The notes below the pieces were generated by a model. That model was not told the origin of the DNA. It saw only the letters and a list, made by a program, of their open reading frames with translations, and made no database searches. 64,000 nt of DNA from an uncultured Winogradskyella sp. (GTDB lineage: Bacteria > Bacteroidota > Bacteroidia > Flavobacteriales > Flavobacteriaceae), in the NCBI GenBank assembly GCA_913055905.1, contig CAJXLB010000004.1:186001-250000 (forward strand), written 5' to 3'. Positions 33,352-41,987 of this stretch are shown here, piece by piece (position 1 is the stretch's first letter; the number at the start of each line of letters is the position of its first letter). Both the position numbers and the translations under genes were made by a program.

Positions 33352-33743
33352 TGGAGCCGGAGAGAATCGAACTCTCGTCCAAACAAGTAACCAAAGGGCT
33401 TTCTACACGTTTAGTCTTTTATTTGTTTGTCGTTGTAAAGCTGGCTAAAGACCGCCTACTTTACACTTAGCTTCTTAATCTCGAAAGGACATCGAAGCAC
33501 TGTCCAATCTTAGTCAATTTTTACGATGCCTCAAAATAGAACGCCATTAACCAAGGCTTTCTGGAGACATTTAGCCTTCCTACCTAGTAGGAACTAGCAC
33601 AATCTTACTGTAATTCAGATTACGCAGCTAAAGCGTAGTTATTCTCGCCGTTTAAAGTTTGGTCTAGCCTTTTACGTGTGTCAAAACCATTACACGACGT
33701 GCTTACCATTTAATTAATCTTGCTGTCAAAACCAGTCGGCCCC
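33352..33743 (-). ncRNA. ssrA: Transfer-messenger RNA (tmRNA)
   Basis: 392 nt. The 5' end reads GGGGCCGACTGGTTTTGACAG, opened here at GGGG (33743). The 3' end has a tRNA-like T-arm (GAGAGTTCGATTCTCTC) and GGCTCCA with encoded CCA (33352). The tag frame at 33620-33649 encodes GENNYALAA and a TAA stop, the typical Bacteroidota proteolysis tag. It rescues ribosomes stalled on broken mRNA together with SmpB. The last 22 bases are duplicated 1.2 kb away, marking the gene as an integration site. Confidence 0.96.
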
Positions 33744-33906
33744 TTAAATGATAATTAAAAAGGATGGCGAAGTTACAAAAAAAGTTGTGCAACCTCGTAA
33801 ATCCCATTATTTTCGCGCAACAATTATTCCAAAGTAAATTTGGGTCATCCTGTCAGGTAAAAACCCTAATAATTGTTACGCACAGAATTATAAAAACACG
33901 CTTTCA

Positions 33907-35112
33907 ATGACATTTGCTATAATCCGAGAACGTAAAAACCCACCAGACCGCAGAGTCGTCTTTTCCCCTAAAACCTTAGCCAAGGCTAGACAAGAGTTTC
34001 CTGATGCTGAATTTATAGTGGAAACCTCTAAAATCAGGGTTTTTAAAGATGATAGGTATCGAAAATATGGATTTGAGGTTCTTGATAATGTTTCCAAGGC
34101 TGATGTGATGATTGGCGTCAAGGAAGTTCCTATTGAAGCCTTGATGCCAAACAAAGCTTATTTTTTCTTTTCGCATACCATAAAGAAACAGCCTTATAAT
34201 CGAGACCTTTTACGGGCTATCTTAGAAAAGAATATCACCTTGTATGACCATGAAACCATAGTTGATTCCAATGGATACAGATTAATTGGTTTTGGTAGAT
34301 ATGCTGGATTGGTTGGAGCTTACAACGGGTTTAGAGCGCTCGGTCTAAGAGATGGATTGTTTAATCTTCCTAAATGTGAAAGTTTGGCGGATTTGCATGC
34401 TGTAAAAGCGGAGTTGGATAAAATTACTATTCCAAATATCAAAATTTTATTATCGGGAACAGGAAAGGTAGCCAAAGGTGCTGCTGAAATTCTAAACCAT
34501 TTAGGGATTAAGGAAGTTAGTGATGCGCTTTATCTCACGTCAGAGTTTACCGAGCCTGTATATTGTAGGGTCGATGTCATGGAATATGCCAAGCGCAAGG
34601 ATGGAAAAGTGGGAGACCGTTTGGAATTTTACAAAGACCCAACTGGATACGAAAGTAATTTTATGCCTTATGCTAAAGTCTCGGATATGTTTATTGCAGG
34701 GCACTTCTATGGTAATAATGCACCTTATTTATTTACCAGGGAAGATGTCAAGCATCCCGATTTTAAAATTAATCTAGTCGCTGATATTTCTTGTGATATC
34801 GATGGTCCTGTGGCGAGTACAATTAGACCTTCTACAATTGCAGAGCCCTTTTACGGCTACGATCCTAAAACGGAGAAAGAAGTCGCTTTTGATGCTGAAG
34901 GTGCTATAACGGTTATGGCTGTTGATAATCTTCCATGCGAATTGCCTAAGGACGCTAGTGAAGGCTTTGGGGAAACCTTTTTAAAACATGTGCTACCAGC
35001 ATTTTTTAACAATGATGCCAAGGGAATTTTAGAACGCGCTAAAGTCACCGAAAATGGTCAACTGACAGAACGTTTTAAATACCTTCAGGATTTTGTTGAC
35101 GGAAAGGAATGA
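33907..35112 (+). CDS. Saccharopine/alanine dehydrogenase-family NAD(P)-dependent oxidoreductase
   Basis: 401 residues. N-terminal catalytic domain with IRERKNPPDRRVVFSP (the Arg/Lys that bind substrate), VMIGVKEVP and FFFSHTIKKQ. The central Rossmann domain has ILLSGTGKVAKGAAEIL. The C-terminal ADISCDIDGPVASTIRPS resembles the lysine-forming saccharopine dehydrogenase (Lys1) more than alanine dehydrogenase. It probably interconverts an amino acid or saccharopine with its oxo form. No lysine-pathway neighbours. A bidirectional terminator follows. Confidence 0.82.
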   Translation: MTFAIIRERKNPPDRRVVFSPKTLAKARQEFPDAEFIVETSKIRVFKDDRYRKYGFEVLDNVSKADVMIGVKEVPIEALMPNKAYFFFSHTIKKQPYNRDLLRAILEKNITLYDHETIVDSNGYRLIGFGRYAGLVGAYNGFRALGLRDGLFNLPKCESLADLHAVKAELDKITIPNIKILLSGTGKVAKGAAEILNHLGIKEVSDALYLTSEFTEPVYCRVDVMEYAKRKDGKVGDRLEFYKDPTGYESNFMPYAKVSDMFIAGHFYGNNAPYLFTREDVKHPDFKINLVADISCDIDGPVASTIRPSTIAEPFYGYDPKTEKEVAFDAEGAITVMAVDNLPCELPKDASEGFGETFLKHVLPAFFNNDAKGILERAKVTENGQLTERFKYLQDFVDGKE

Positions 35113-35131
35113 TAATATCTATATGCAAACG

Positions 35132-35165
35132 AAAAAAGGAAAGCTGACAAAAGCTTTCCTTTTTT
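35132..35165. terminator. Bidirectional terminator between convergent genes
   Basis: AAAAAAGGAAAGCT/AGCTTTCCTTTTTT, 14-bp stem, 6-nt loop, T-run on both strands. Shared by the dehydrogenase gene (plus) and the TlpA-like gene (minus). Confidence 0.92.
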
Positions 35166-35185
35166 ATTTTATAGTAAAAGTAAGT

Positions 35186-37075
35186 TTAAGGCTGAGTTTT
35201 TAAAATTTCGATCATGCCATCAATCTTGTTTAATAATTTGTCGTTGGAACCACTGTAACCAACATCCTTAAAATTCATGCGACCACTTGGTCCTATAATC
35301 ACTTTGGTAGGGATTCCGGAGATATTATATTTTTTGGCAATTTCATGATTGCTGCCATTGGCTTCCTTCGGGTCTAAAAGTACATGGAAGTCATACTCAT
35401 TTTCTGTGATAAAGTCTTGTACTTCAGTTAGGCGATTTTCACCACTTTCAAAAGTGTCAACAAATAGAAAAACAACGCTATCGTCATCTTTATATTTGGT
35501 AACGGCCTTTTGCATGCCAGGGAAGGACGCAATACAAGGTCCGCACCATGTGGCCCAAAAATCGAGGATTACAGTTTTGCCTTTTAAAGAAGACAAGGTA
35601 ACCTCTTCACCGTCGAGATTTTTAGCAGTAAAATCTGGAGCACGTTCATCCAACATGGATTTTTTGAGATCATCAAGCTGTTTTTCTTTTGCTGCAGATT
35701 CCATTTGTGCCATCACAGAAGCAATATCATCGTTAGGATTTACCTCGGCATAAGCTTCTTTAAAATAGTCCTTCAGCTTTGACGTGGCTAAACCGCTAGA
35801 AATATAAGTTTTCGAGCGATTAAGTGCTTCTTCATATTGTTCATCAGCAATTAAATATTGAACCAAACGTTCATTGTTATCTGGAGAATAGCCCTTTCCT
35901 ACCGCTTTTTGTTGGTATGCAATGGCCTCCTTAACTTTTCCTTGCTGAAATAGAATTAATGCATAGGTGTCTGCATACATGTTATAGCTTCGTTCTAGAC
36001 TTTGCTCGTATTGTTTAGGGCTGTAAAATTCTGGCTTATTGCTAAGTTCGTTTTGTTCGGTTTCAACTAAGCTTAGTGATAGTTTGGACATTTCTTCCGC
36101 CTCGTTGAGGTCTTTCCCCTTCTCGGCCCTTGCCCAAGCTATGGAATTGAGTAATCCAGCCTTATCCATAGGATTGGACATCATATCAAAGTACTTCTGG
36201 AACGCTTCATCATTTTTGATGTTAAAATTTTCAACGGCCAAACTTCTTAAAATATAATCAGCATTTGCCGATTGCAGAACTGCCTCTTTATTTTCGGAGA
36301 AGAACTTTTCTTTGTCCTCTAATGTTTCCAGCTTAAAAAAGGTCGATACTTTGTTTTGAAGCGCCACGTCACTATCTGGAAACTTTTCGTTAATAATAGC
36401 ATTGATGCTATCCCTTTTAGCACTGTTTCGAGTTCTGGAGTAAATCGTAGCCAGTTGTTTGTAATCTTCTAAATCTAAAATGGAATTAGAGGTTATTTTG
36501 GAAATATAATCTTCTGGTACGGATTGGGCTTTATCGCCACCAGCCTGCTGTGCCACGTAGATATGCGTGTCCATCCAGTTTTCTTCTAATTCTGGATGTT
36601 CCTCAAGAGCAGATTCAATAGCGTTTAAGGCTAAACTGGCATCACCTGTTGTAAGATCATAATATGAACCATCATTTGTTAAATAAAATTGATGTGCTGC
36701 CTCAGCATCGATTGGACTTTCGCCCTCTGCATCTACCACATTAAATACATAACCTTTGCCTTTATTATTGTCAAACGTATTATCAATAGTAAAATAAAAA
36801 GCTACAGTAGAGATACTATCGGGTACAGTGATGACAGCTTCGTTGTTCTCAAAAGTAACATCGGCAGCATATGCCTTATCATGTACTACTTGATGGTAAA
36901 ACCCACTCTCTAAATTACCTTCACCATCATAGGTAATTGAAAAAGGCTCACCAGCAATAACCTTAGTATTGGCAAAAGTAAAATCGCCTAATTGTTTGGG
37001 TTCGGGTTGTTTTTTTTCGGACTCACAGGCAAAAGCCAATAAAACCATAGTAAAGAGCAGAGCAATTTTTTTCAT
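35186..37075 (-). CDS. Large TlpA-like lipoprotein with helical-repeat middle
   Basis: 629 residues. Lipoprotein signal (LLFTMVLLAFACES), an N-terminal beta-rich region (about 25-120), a long helical TPR-like middle (about 130-470, e.g. AYQQKAVGKGYSPDNNE) and a C-terminal thioredoxin domain (about 485-625). The latter carries APDFTAKNLDGEEVTL, the CXXC site in DFWATWCGPCIASFPG and the cis-Pro loop ISGIPTKVIIG. Extra-cytoplasmic disulfide reductase of a design common in Bacteroidota. Its client proteins are unknown. Confidence 0.88.
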   Translation of the reverse strand: MKKIALLFTMVLLAFACESEKKQPEPKQLGDFTFANTKVIAGEPFSITYDGEGNLESGFYHQVVHDKAYAADVTFENNEAVITVPDSISTVAFYFTIDNTFDNNKGKGYVFNVVDAEGESPIDAEAAHQFYLTNDGSYYDLTTGDASLALNAIESALEEHPELEENWMDTHIYVAQQAGGDKAQSVPEDYISKITSNSILDLEDYKQLATIYSRTRNSAKRDSINAIINEKFPDSDVALQNKVSTFFKLETLEDKEKFFSENKEAVLQSANADYILRSLAVENFNIKNDEAFQKYFDMMSNPMDKAGLLNSIAWARAEKGKDLNEAEEMSKLSLSLVETEQNELSNKPEFYSPKQYEQSLERSYNMYADTYALILFQQGKVKEAIAYQQKAVGKGYSPDNNERLVQYLIADEQYEEALNRSKTYISSGLATSKLKDYFKEAYAEVNPNDDIASVMAQMESAAKEKQLDDLKKSMLDERAPDFTAKNLDGEEVTLSSLKGKTVILDFWATWCGPCIASFPGMQKAVTKYKDDDSVVFLFVDTFESGENRLTEVQDFITENEYDFHVLLDPKEANGSNHEIAKKYNISGIPTKVIIGPSGRMNFKDVGYSGSNDKLLNKIDGMIEILKTQP

Positions 37076-37224
37076 GAGAGTTTATTTTTAGTTACTGCTA
37101 AAGATACTAATCTGAAAGGCTATTAAAAATTTTATAGTGCTTAATTTGCATCATTGAGCCTTTAAATATTTGTTTGGTATCCTTTGGGTAAAATGATGAC
37201 CTTTATAAAACCATCCAGTTTAAG

Positions 37225-37353
37225 ATGTCTCACAACTTTATTGATACTCAAAGTTATAATATGCCCATAGCGCTTGTTTATGCAGATGGACGTGGTCATA
37301 GGACTTTAGCTCCCGGCTATTGGCGAATTAAAAACACCAACGGCCAATTCTAA
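37225..37353 (+). CDS. Possible 42-aa protein, low confidence
   Basis: ATG 37225 to TAA 37351-37353. The product contains ALVYADGRGHRTLAPGYWRI, which looks protein-like, but its last 48 bp lie antisense to the end of the next membrane-protein gene. A TTTG-rich stretch with TATCCTTTG around 37178 could be a promoter. Could equally be a chance frame. Confidence 0.2.
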   Translation: MSHNFIDTQSYNMPIALVYADGRGHRTLAPGYWRIKNTNGQF

Positions 37354-37596
37354 CCAAATGAGCACTATGACCAAAATTCCAACTGCAATAAGAAATCTTC
37401 TGAGTGTTTTATTGGGGATTATTCGGTTTGTGATTTCAATTACTAAAGTGGCTAAAACCAATAGAACAGCGGCCATGGCAAAATCTCCAGCTTTCCAATC
37501 AATAGCATTTGAAAATTGCATACCAATAAGGGGTAAAGCTAACAGCACTAATATAATGCCAGTATACATCATTATTTTTTTCGAGAAGGTCGCCAT
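37306..37596 (-). CDS. Small three-helix membrane protein (96 aa)
   Basis: Three hydrophobic helices (about residues 10-27, 38-54 and 66-88) joined by short loops (NAIDWKAGDF, TNRIIPNKTLRR). No conserved catalytic residues. Similar short membrane proteins occur in flavobacteria without assigned function. Transcribed divergently from nrdJ; the CRP/FNR-like box in between has a good -7 element only on the nrdJ side. Confidence 0.68.
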   Translation of the reverse strand: MATFSKKIMMYTGIILVLLALPLIGMQFSNAIDWKAGDFAMAAVLLVLATLVIEITNRIIPNKTLRRFLIAVGILVIVLIWLELAVGVFNSPIAGS

Positions 37597-37726
37597 TGAT
37601 GTTGTGTTTTAAGTCGTTGATAAAAATACGTTGTATTAAACAAGTAAATAAAAATAGTTGAATTTTGAGTTGTGTTGTGATTTGCTATGAAGAAAAAGCA
37701 TTAACAATTCCGCACACTTATCAACA

Positions 37727-37771
37727 ACATGATATTTATCATGTAATCCCTATAGCACTCTCTTAATTTTG
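37727..37771 (+). promoter_or_regulatory. nrdJ promoter with CRP/FNR-like palindrome
   Basis: ACATGATATTTATCATGT (37727-37744) has perfect 8-bp arms around TT and contains TGAT-N4-ATCA. The -7 box TAATTTTG (37764-37771) is a full match to TAnnTTTG and ends 35.5 bp from the palindrome centre. The 14-bp core is identical to the box at 29619-29632. ATG is at 37807. Confidence 0.75.
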
Positions 37772-37806
37772 AAATTCGTATGACTTCAACTTAACTAATT
37801 TCATAA

Positions 37807-40356
37807 ATGAGTACAGCACAAATAACCAGAACAACGTATACTTATGATGAGGTATTGGCCTCATGCCTAGATTATTTTAACCATGACGAACTAGCTGCTA
37901 CCACTTGGATTAACAAGTATTGTCTTAAGGACAAAAACGGTAGTTACCTAGAGAAAAACCCTGATGATATGCATAGGCGCATGGCCAAAGAATTTGGGCG
38001 TATCGAGGAAAAATACAAGACCAAACAAACACCTACCGAAGGCTTATCTGATTATGGTATGCGCAGAGCGCATTTGTCTTTTGAAAAGATTTACAACCTG
38101 TTTAAGGACTTCAACTATGTCATTCCTCAAGGTAGTGTTATGTACGGTTTAGGTAATAAAGAGGTTATTGCGTCCTTGTCTAACTGTATCGTTGTACCTA
38201 GTGTTATGGACTCTTATGGAGGCGTATGTTACACCGATCAGCAATTGGCACAATTGTTTAAAAGACGCTGCGGTGTTGGCGTTGATTTATCTGAATTACG
38301 TCCAAAGGATGCCAATGTTTCCAATGCGGCAGGCACAACAACTGGTGCCGTTTCATTTATGAACCGTTTTTCTAATACAACACGCGAGGTTGCCCAAAAC
38401 GGTCGCCGTGGCGCACTAATGCTCACCATGGATGTGAAGCATCCCGATATTGAGGATTTCATTTCCATAAAGCAGGATTTAACCAAAGTAACCGGTGCTA
38501 ATATTTCCATTCGTCTCTCCGATGAATTTATGAATGCTGTAGTCAATGATACTGAGTTCACTTTACAATGGCCTATTAATAGTGCGAATCCAGAATATTC
38601 AAAATCGATTAGGGCCAAAGATTTATGGGACAAGATTATAACCTGTGCCCATAATACTGCAGAACCTGGACTTATTTTCTGGGATAGACAGCATTGGTAT
38701 TCCACGTCTTCTGTGTATCCCGAATTCAAGAATAGTTCCACTAACCCATGCTCGGAAATTGCTATGCAAGGAGGTGATAGCTGTAGGTTGATTGCATTAA
38801 ATCTCTATGGTTTTGTGGATAACCCATTTACCAAAAAGGCAAAATTCAACTATAAGAAGTTTTATGAAGTGACTTATGATAGTCAGCGATTGATGGACGA
38901 TTTAGTGGATTTGGAACTAGAGGCAGTGCAACGCATTTTAGACAAAATAAATAGTGATCCCGAGCCAGAGCATATAAAACGCACCGAAAGGGAAACTTGG
39001 GAATTACTAAAGGAAACGGGTCATAAAGGCCGAAGAACAGGCTTAGGGTTTACGGCTTTAGCAGATGCCTTAGCTGCACTTGGTCTCAAGTTTGACACGG
39101 ATGACGCTCTTAAAGTCGTGGGTAAAATTATGCGTACCAAATTGGAAGCAGAGTTTGAAAGTAGTATTGATATGGCCATAACACGTGGCCAGTTTGACGT
39201 TTTTAATAGGAATATTGAAGATACTTCAGAATTTGTACAAATGCTTAAGGAAGAATTTCCTTCTACTTATGATAGAATGATGGAACATGGCAGAAGAAAT
39301 ATTTCAATTAGCACTGTGGCACCTACAGGTTCGTTGAGTATGTTGGCGCAAGTCTCTTCTGGTATTGAACCTGTTTTTCTCTTGTCATACATAAGGCGCC
39401 GAAAAGTAAATGCTGTAGATGATACTGCAAAAGTAGATTTCATTGACGACCTAGGAGATGCCTTTGAAGAGTTCACCGTATACCATAAGAACTTTAAAAC
39501 TTGGATGAACACCACAGGATTAAAGGAGGTTGAGAAGAGTCCGTATGCAGGTGCCACTGCTCCTGAAATAGATTGGAAAAAGCGTGTTGAGCTGCAAGCG
39601 CTAGTGCAGAAATACACGACGCATTCCATTAGTAGTACTATAAACCTAGCATCAGATGTCACTGTAGATATGGTCGGTGATATTTATGTAGAATCTTGGC
39701 AAAAAGGTCTTAAGGGAATAACGGTGTATAGAGATGGGTCACGAAGCGGTATTTTAATTTCCTCTAAGGATAAAAGTGAAGATGAAAGTGAGAGCAGTGA
39801 TACAGAAACCCTGATTGCTAAACGTCCGGATCGTATAGAGGCTGAAATAGTACGTTTTCATAATGAATCTGAAAAGTGGTTGGCGGTTATTGGTTTAGTT
39901 GAGGGCAGACCATATGAAATTTTCACCGGTAAAATGAAAGATGCCTTTAATCTGCCGCAATGGGTAAAGAAAGGTTGGATTATAAAGAATAGAAGTGAGG
40001 ATGGAGCCTCACGCTATGATTTTCAATATATAGATAGTGAAGGCTATAAAACCACTATTGAAGGCCTTTCGCGTTCTTTCAATAAAGAGTTTTGGAATTA
40101 TGCAAAGCTCATTTCTGGTGTGCTGCGTCATGGTATGCCAATACCATATGTGGTAGATTTGGTACAAAATTTAAACCTTTACGATGAGCACATCAACACC
40201 TGGAAAAATGGTGTTGCGAGAGCTTTAAAACGCTTTATCCCAGAAGGAACGGAAGCAGTAGATAAAAAATGTCCTAATTGTCATGACCCAGAAGGCCTTG
40301 TTTTTGAAGAAGGCTGCTTAAAATGCAAAAGTTGCGGACATTCAAAATGTGGATAG
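37807..40356 (+). CDS. nrdJ: Adenosylcobalamin-dependent ribonucleotide reductase (class II)
   Basis: 849 residues. Reduces ribonucleotides to deoxyribonucleotides with a B12-derived thiyl radical, independent of oxygen. Radical-barrel landmarks: NCIVVPSVMDSYGG, RRGALMLTMDVKHPDIEDF, the active-site loop NPCSEIAMQGGDSC, ISTVAPTGSLSML. The C-terminus has a zinc-ribbon-like CPNCHDPEGLVFEEGCLKCKSC and the redox-shuttle Cys near the end (HSKCG). A single polypeptide without NrdB. The upstream CRP/FNR-like box fits use under low oxygen. No other nrd gene is in the window. Confidence 0.95.
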   Translation: MSTAQITRTTYTYDEVLASCLDYFNHDELAATTWINKYCLKDKNGSYLEKNPDDMHRRMAKEFGRIEEKYKTKQTPTEGLSDYGMRRAHLSFEKIYNLFKDFNYVIPQGSVMYGLGNKEVIASLSNCIVVPSVMDSYGGVCYTDQQLAQLFKRRCGVGVDLSELRPKDANVSNAAGTTTGAVSFMNRFSNTTREVAQNGRRGALMLTMDVKHPDIEDFISIKQDLTKVTGANISIRLSDEFMNAVVNDTEFTLQWPINSANPEYSKSIRAKDLWDKIITCAHNTAEPGLIFWDRQHWYSTSSVYPEFKNSSTNPCSEIAMQGGDSCRLIALNLYGFVDNPFTKKAKFNYKKFYEVTYDSQRLMDDLVDLELEAVQRILDKINSDPEPEHIKRTERETWELLKETGHKGRRTGLGFTALADALAALGLKFDTDDALKVVGKIMRTKLEAEFESSIDMAITRGQFDVFNRNIEDTSEFVQMLKEEFPSTYDRMMEHGRRNISISTVAPTGSLSMLAQVSSGIEPVFLLSYIRRRKVNAVDDTAKVDFIDDLGDAFEEFTVYHKNFKTWMNTTGLKEVEKSPYAGATAPEIDWKKRVELQALVQKYTTHSISSTINLASDVTVDMVGDIYVESWQKGLKGITVYRDGSRSGILISSKDKSEDESESSDTETLIAKRPDRIEAEIVRFHNESEKWLAVIGLVEGRPYEIFTGKMKDAFNLPQWVKKGWIIKNRSEDGASRYDFQYIDSEGYKTTIEGLSRSFNKEFWNYAKLISGVLRHGMPIPYVVDLVQNLNLYDEHINTWKNGVARALKRFIPEGTEAVDKKCPNCHDPEGLVFEEGCLKCKSCGHSKCG

Positions 40357-40387
40357 CGTTATAGCAAGTTATTTTGAGTTTTCAACT

Positions 40388-40425
40388 AAGCCTAGAGAAA
40401 CGCATATGATTTTCTAGGCTTTTGT
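40388..40425 (+). terminator. Terminator of nrdJ
   Basis: AAGCCTAGA/TCTAGGCTT, 9-bp stem extended by A/T pairs, followed by TTTTGTCTTTTT. Confidence 0.75.
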
Positions 40426-40491
40426 CTTTTTATATACTAAACTCAAAGAAGTATAAAATTTTAGTAATTTTAGTGGAATAATTTAGATGTC

Positions 40492-40845
40492 ATGATAGGT
40501 CTTTTAATTACAATAGTTTCTATTTCGGGCGGAATTCTACTTGGTCTAGCCACCTTGGATAAGTGGGATGGAGACGCCAATTTCTTTAATAAAATAGCAG
40601 GTGTGCTATCGCCTTTTCAAACGCTCATTGGCGTGGCACTCCTTATATTGGGACTCATGACATTTAGAGCCAATTTAATCTTTACCTTAATTAGGCTTAT
40701 GGGTGGTTTATTGCTATTAACGCATGTCTTTGGAAAAGTACCTGCCTTAGAACCTACCTTGCGCCAGATATCCGAAAAACTTATGCCATTTAAAGCCATC
40801 ATAGGCATAGCGCTGTTGGTACTGGGAATTTTGGGGTTATTTTAA
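40492..40845 (+). CDS. Small membrane protein with internal duplication (117 aa)
   Basis: Four hydrophobic segments. Residues about 33-58 (KIAGVLSPFQTLIGVALLILGL) and about 91-117 (QISEKLMPFKAIIGIALLVLGI) are clearly related, so the protein arose by duplication of a two-helix unit. No known family. The next gene begins 6 bp after its stop, so the two form an operon. Confidence 0.7.
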   Translation: MIGLLITIVSISGGILLGLATLDKWDGDANFFNKIAGVLSPFQTLIGVALLILGLMTFRANLIFTLIRLMGGLLLLTHVFGKVPALEPTLRQISEKLMPFKAIIGIALLVLGILGLF

Positions 40846-40851
40846 AGGCAT

Positions 40852-41238
40852 ATGAATCCTGCTGAATCCTATATTTTAAACAGAGATGAGCCCTACAGGT
40901 CAATTTTACTGCAACTACAATCCATTATTGAAGCTGTAGCACCACAAGCAGAACTGAAGTTTAAGTGGCGCATTCCGTTTTATTACCATAACAATATTCC
41001 TATTTGTTATTTGAATCAATCCAAGGACTATGTGGATTTAGCATTCTGGCATGGCGACAAGCTCTCGGAATATAGACATCACTTTGTGACGACCAACAGA
41101 AAGGCTGTCACCTCTCTACGCTATAGAAAAGTTGATGATATTGATGATGCCGTTGTAGTCTATGTTATTGAACAACAGTTAAAAATTGATATCAATCCCT
41201 TCAAAATGATTGGCCGGTCTAGGACAACTAAAATTTGA
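40852..41238 (+). CDS. DUF1801-domain protein
   Basis: 128 residues, cytoplasmic. DUF1801 pattern: PYRSILLQLQSIIEAVAPQAELKFKWRIPFYYHNNIPICYL, then YVDLAFWHGDKL. The fold is known from structures, but no activity is established. The basic C-terminus ends SRTTKI. Translated directly after the 117-aa membrane protein gene. Confidence 0.8.
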   Translation: MNPAESYILNRDEPYRSILLQLQSIIEAVAPQAELKFKWRIPFYYHNNIPICYLNQSKDYVDLAFWHGDKLSEYRHHFVTTNRKAVTSLRYRKVDDIDDAVVVYVIEQQLKIDINPFKMIGRSRTTKI

Positions 41239-41266
41239 TGATTTAAGGTTTTGCCGAAGTAAGATT

Positions 41267-41297
41267 AAAAAAAGCACCGTTTACTTTACAGTGCTTT
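41267..41297 (-). terminator. Terminator of the Cys-rich lipoprotein gene
   Basis: AAAGCAC/GTGCTTT stem of 7 bp with a 13-nt loop, then seven T on the minus strand. Lies between convergent genes. Confidence 0.75.
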
Positions 41298-41323
41298 ACA
41301 TATAATACAAGGTTTGTATCTAA

Positions 41324-41863
41324 TTAAGGGTCTATTTGTGGGTCGCCTGATACTGTTTTAGTGCAGGTAGCACCATTAGAGCATTTAGTACAGGTTCCTA
41401 TTCCAGCTTGGCCAGGAGGGTTGTCTGGATATTCCGGAATACAGCCTAATTGCTCTTCAATACATCCAGGGTCAGAGGTAGAACAAGATGTCTTTGCCGC
41501 AGCCATTAGGGAAACATTACCTTTATCCAACTGCACGTAAAATGCTACTCTTATTTTTTCTCCTGTAAAGAATAAATAATAAGAATCCTTTATACGGTCG
41601 ATATGTAAGTCATTAACATAATCTTCTTGACCAATTAATAAGTTTTGATTTAAGGAATTAATAAGTTTTTGTTTGTTAGCAGTCAATACTATTCGGTCAT
41701 TATCTAACTTTCCAATTTTCACCCAGCCATTGGCCTTGGTTAATTCAACTGTTGACTTCTTAATTGAATCTTCTAGATTTACGCCCTCCTCATTAGAATT
41801 TTCATTTGAGCAAGAAATGGTTACCAACATTAACATAACCATTAAAATGGATAGGTTTTTCAT
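41324..41863 (-). CDS. Lipoprotein with Cys-rich C-terminal tail
   Basis: 179 residues. Lipoprotein signal (LMLVTISCSNEN). Mature protein starts acidic; the middle (about 40-120) is predicted mixed alpha/beta. The last 60 residues hold seven Cys (TSCSTSDPGC, LGCIPEY, GTCTKCSNGATC) interspersed with Pro and Gly, suggesting a disulfide-tied or metal-binding tail. I recognise no family. Monocistronic with its own terminator. Confidence 0.68.
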   Translation of the reverse strand: MKNLSILMVMLMLVTISCSNENSNEEGVNLEDSIKKSTVELTKANGWVKIGKLDNDRIVLTANKQKLINSLNQNLLIGQEDYVNDLHIDRIKDSYYLFFTGEKIRVAFYVQLDKGNVSLMAAAKTSCSTSDPGCIEEQLGCIPEYPDNPPGQAGIGTCTKCSNGATCTKTVSGDPQIDP

Positions 41864-41987
41864 AATTTAATTCCTTGATTTTCATAAACTTAAATAAAAA
41901 ACCACCGTCAGCCAAACAAATTAAAAACTTTAACAATAAAAATCTTGCAACCTCAGATTGGTTACTTTGGGTGACGTTTAGCTAATT

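Larger units (their letters stand above)
32154..33373. mobile_element. 1.2-kb insert at the ssrA 3' end, remnant of an integrative element
   Basis: Bounded by the 22-bp direct repeat (32154-32175) and the matching ssrA 3' end (33352-33373). It carries one gene, a sulfotransferase-like protein (32392-33189), plus several inverted repeats. No integrase, transposase or plasmid gene is present. It may be a decayed genomic island or a cassette moved by an integrase supplied elsewhere. Confidence 0.55.

Noticed and set aside
33352..33373. Possible tRNA gene suggested by a T-arm-like sequence and CCA end, also at 32154.
   Set aside because: The first is the 3' end of tmRNA. The second copy lacks an acceptor partner, anticodon arm and D arm, so it is an integration scar and not a tRNA.
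37196..37209. ATGACCTTTATAAA, similar to the CRP/FNR-like box at 26738.
   Set aside because: One half-site is degenerate, and no TAnnTTTG box lies at the expected distance.
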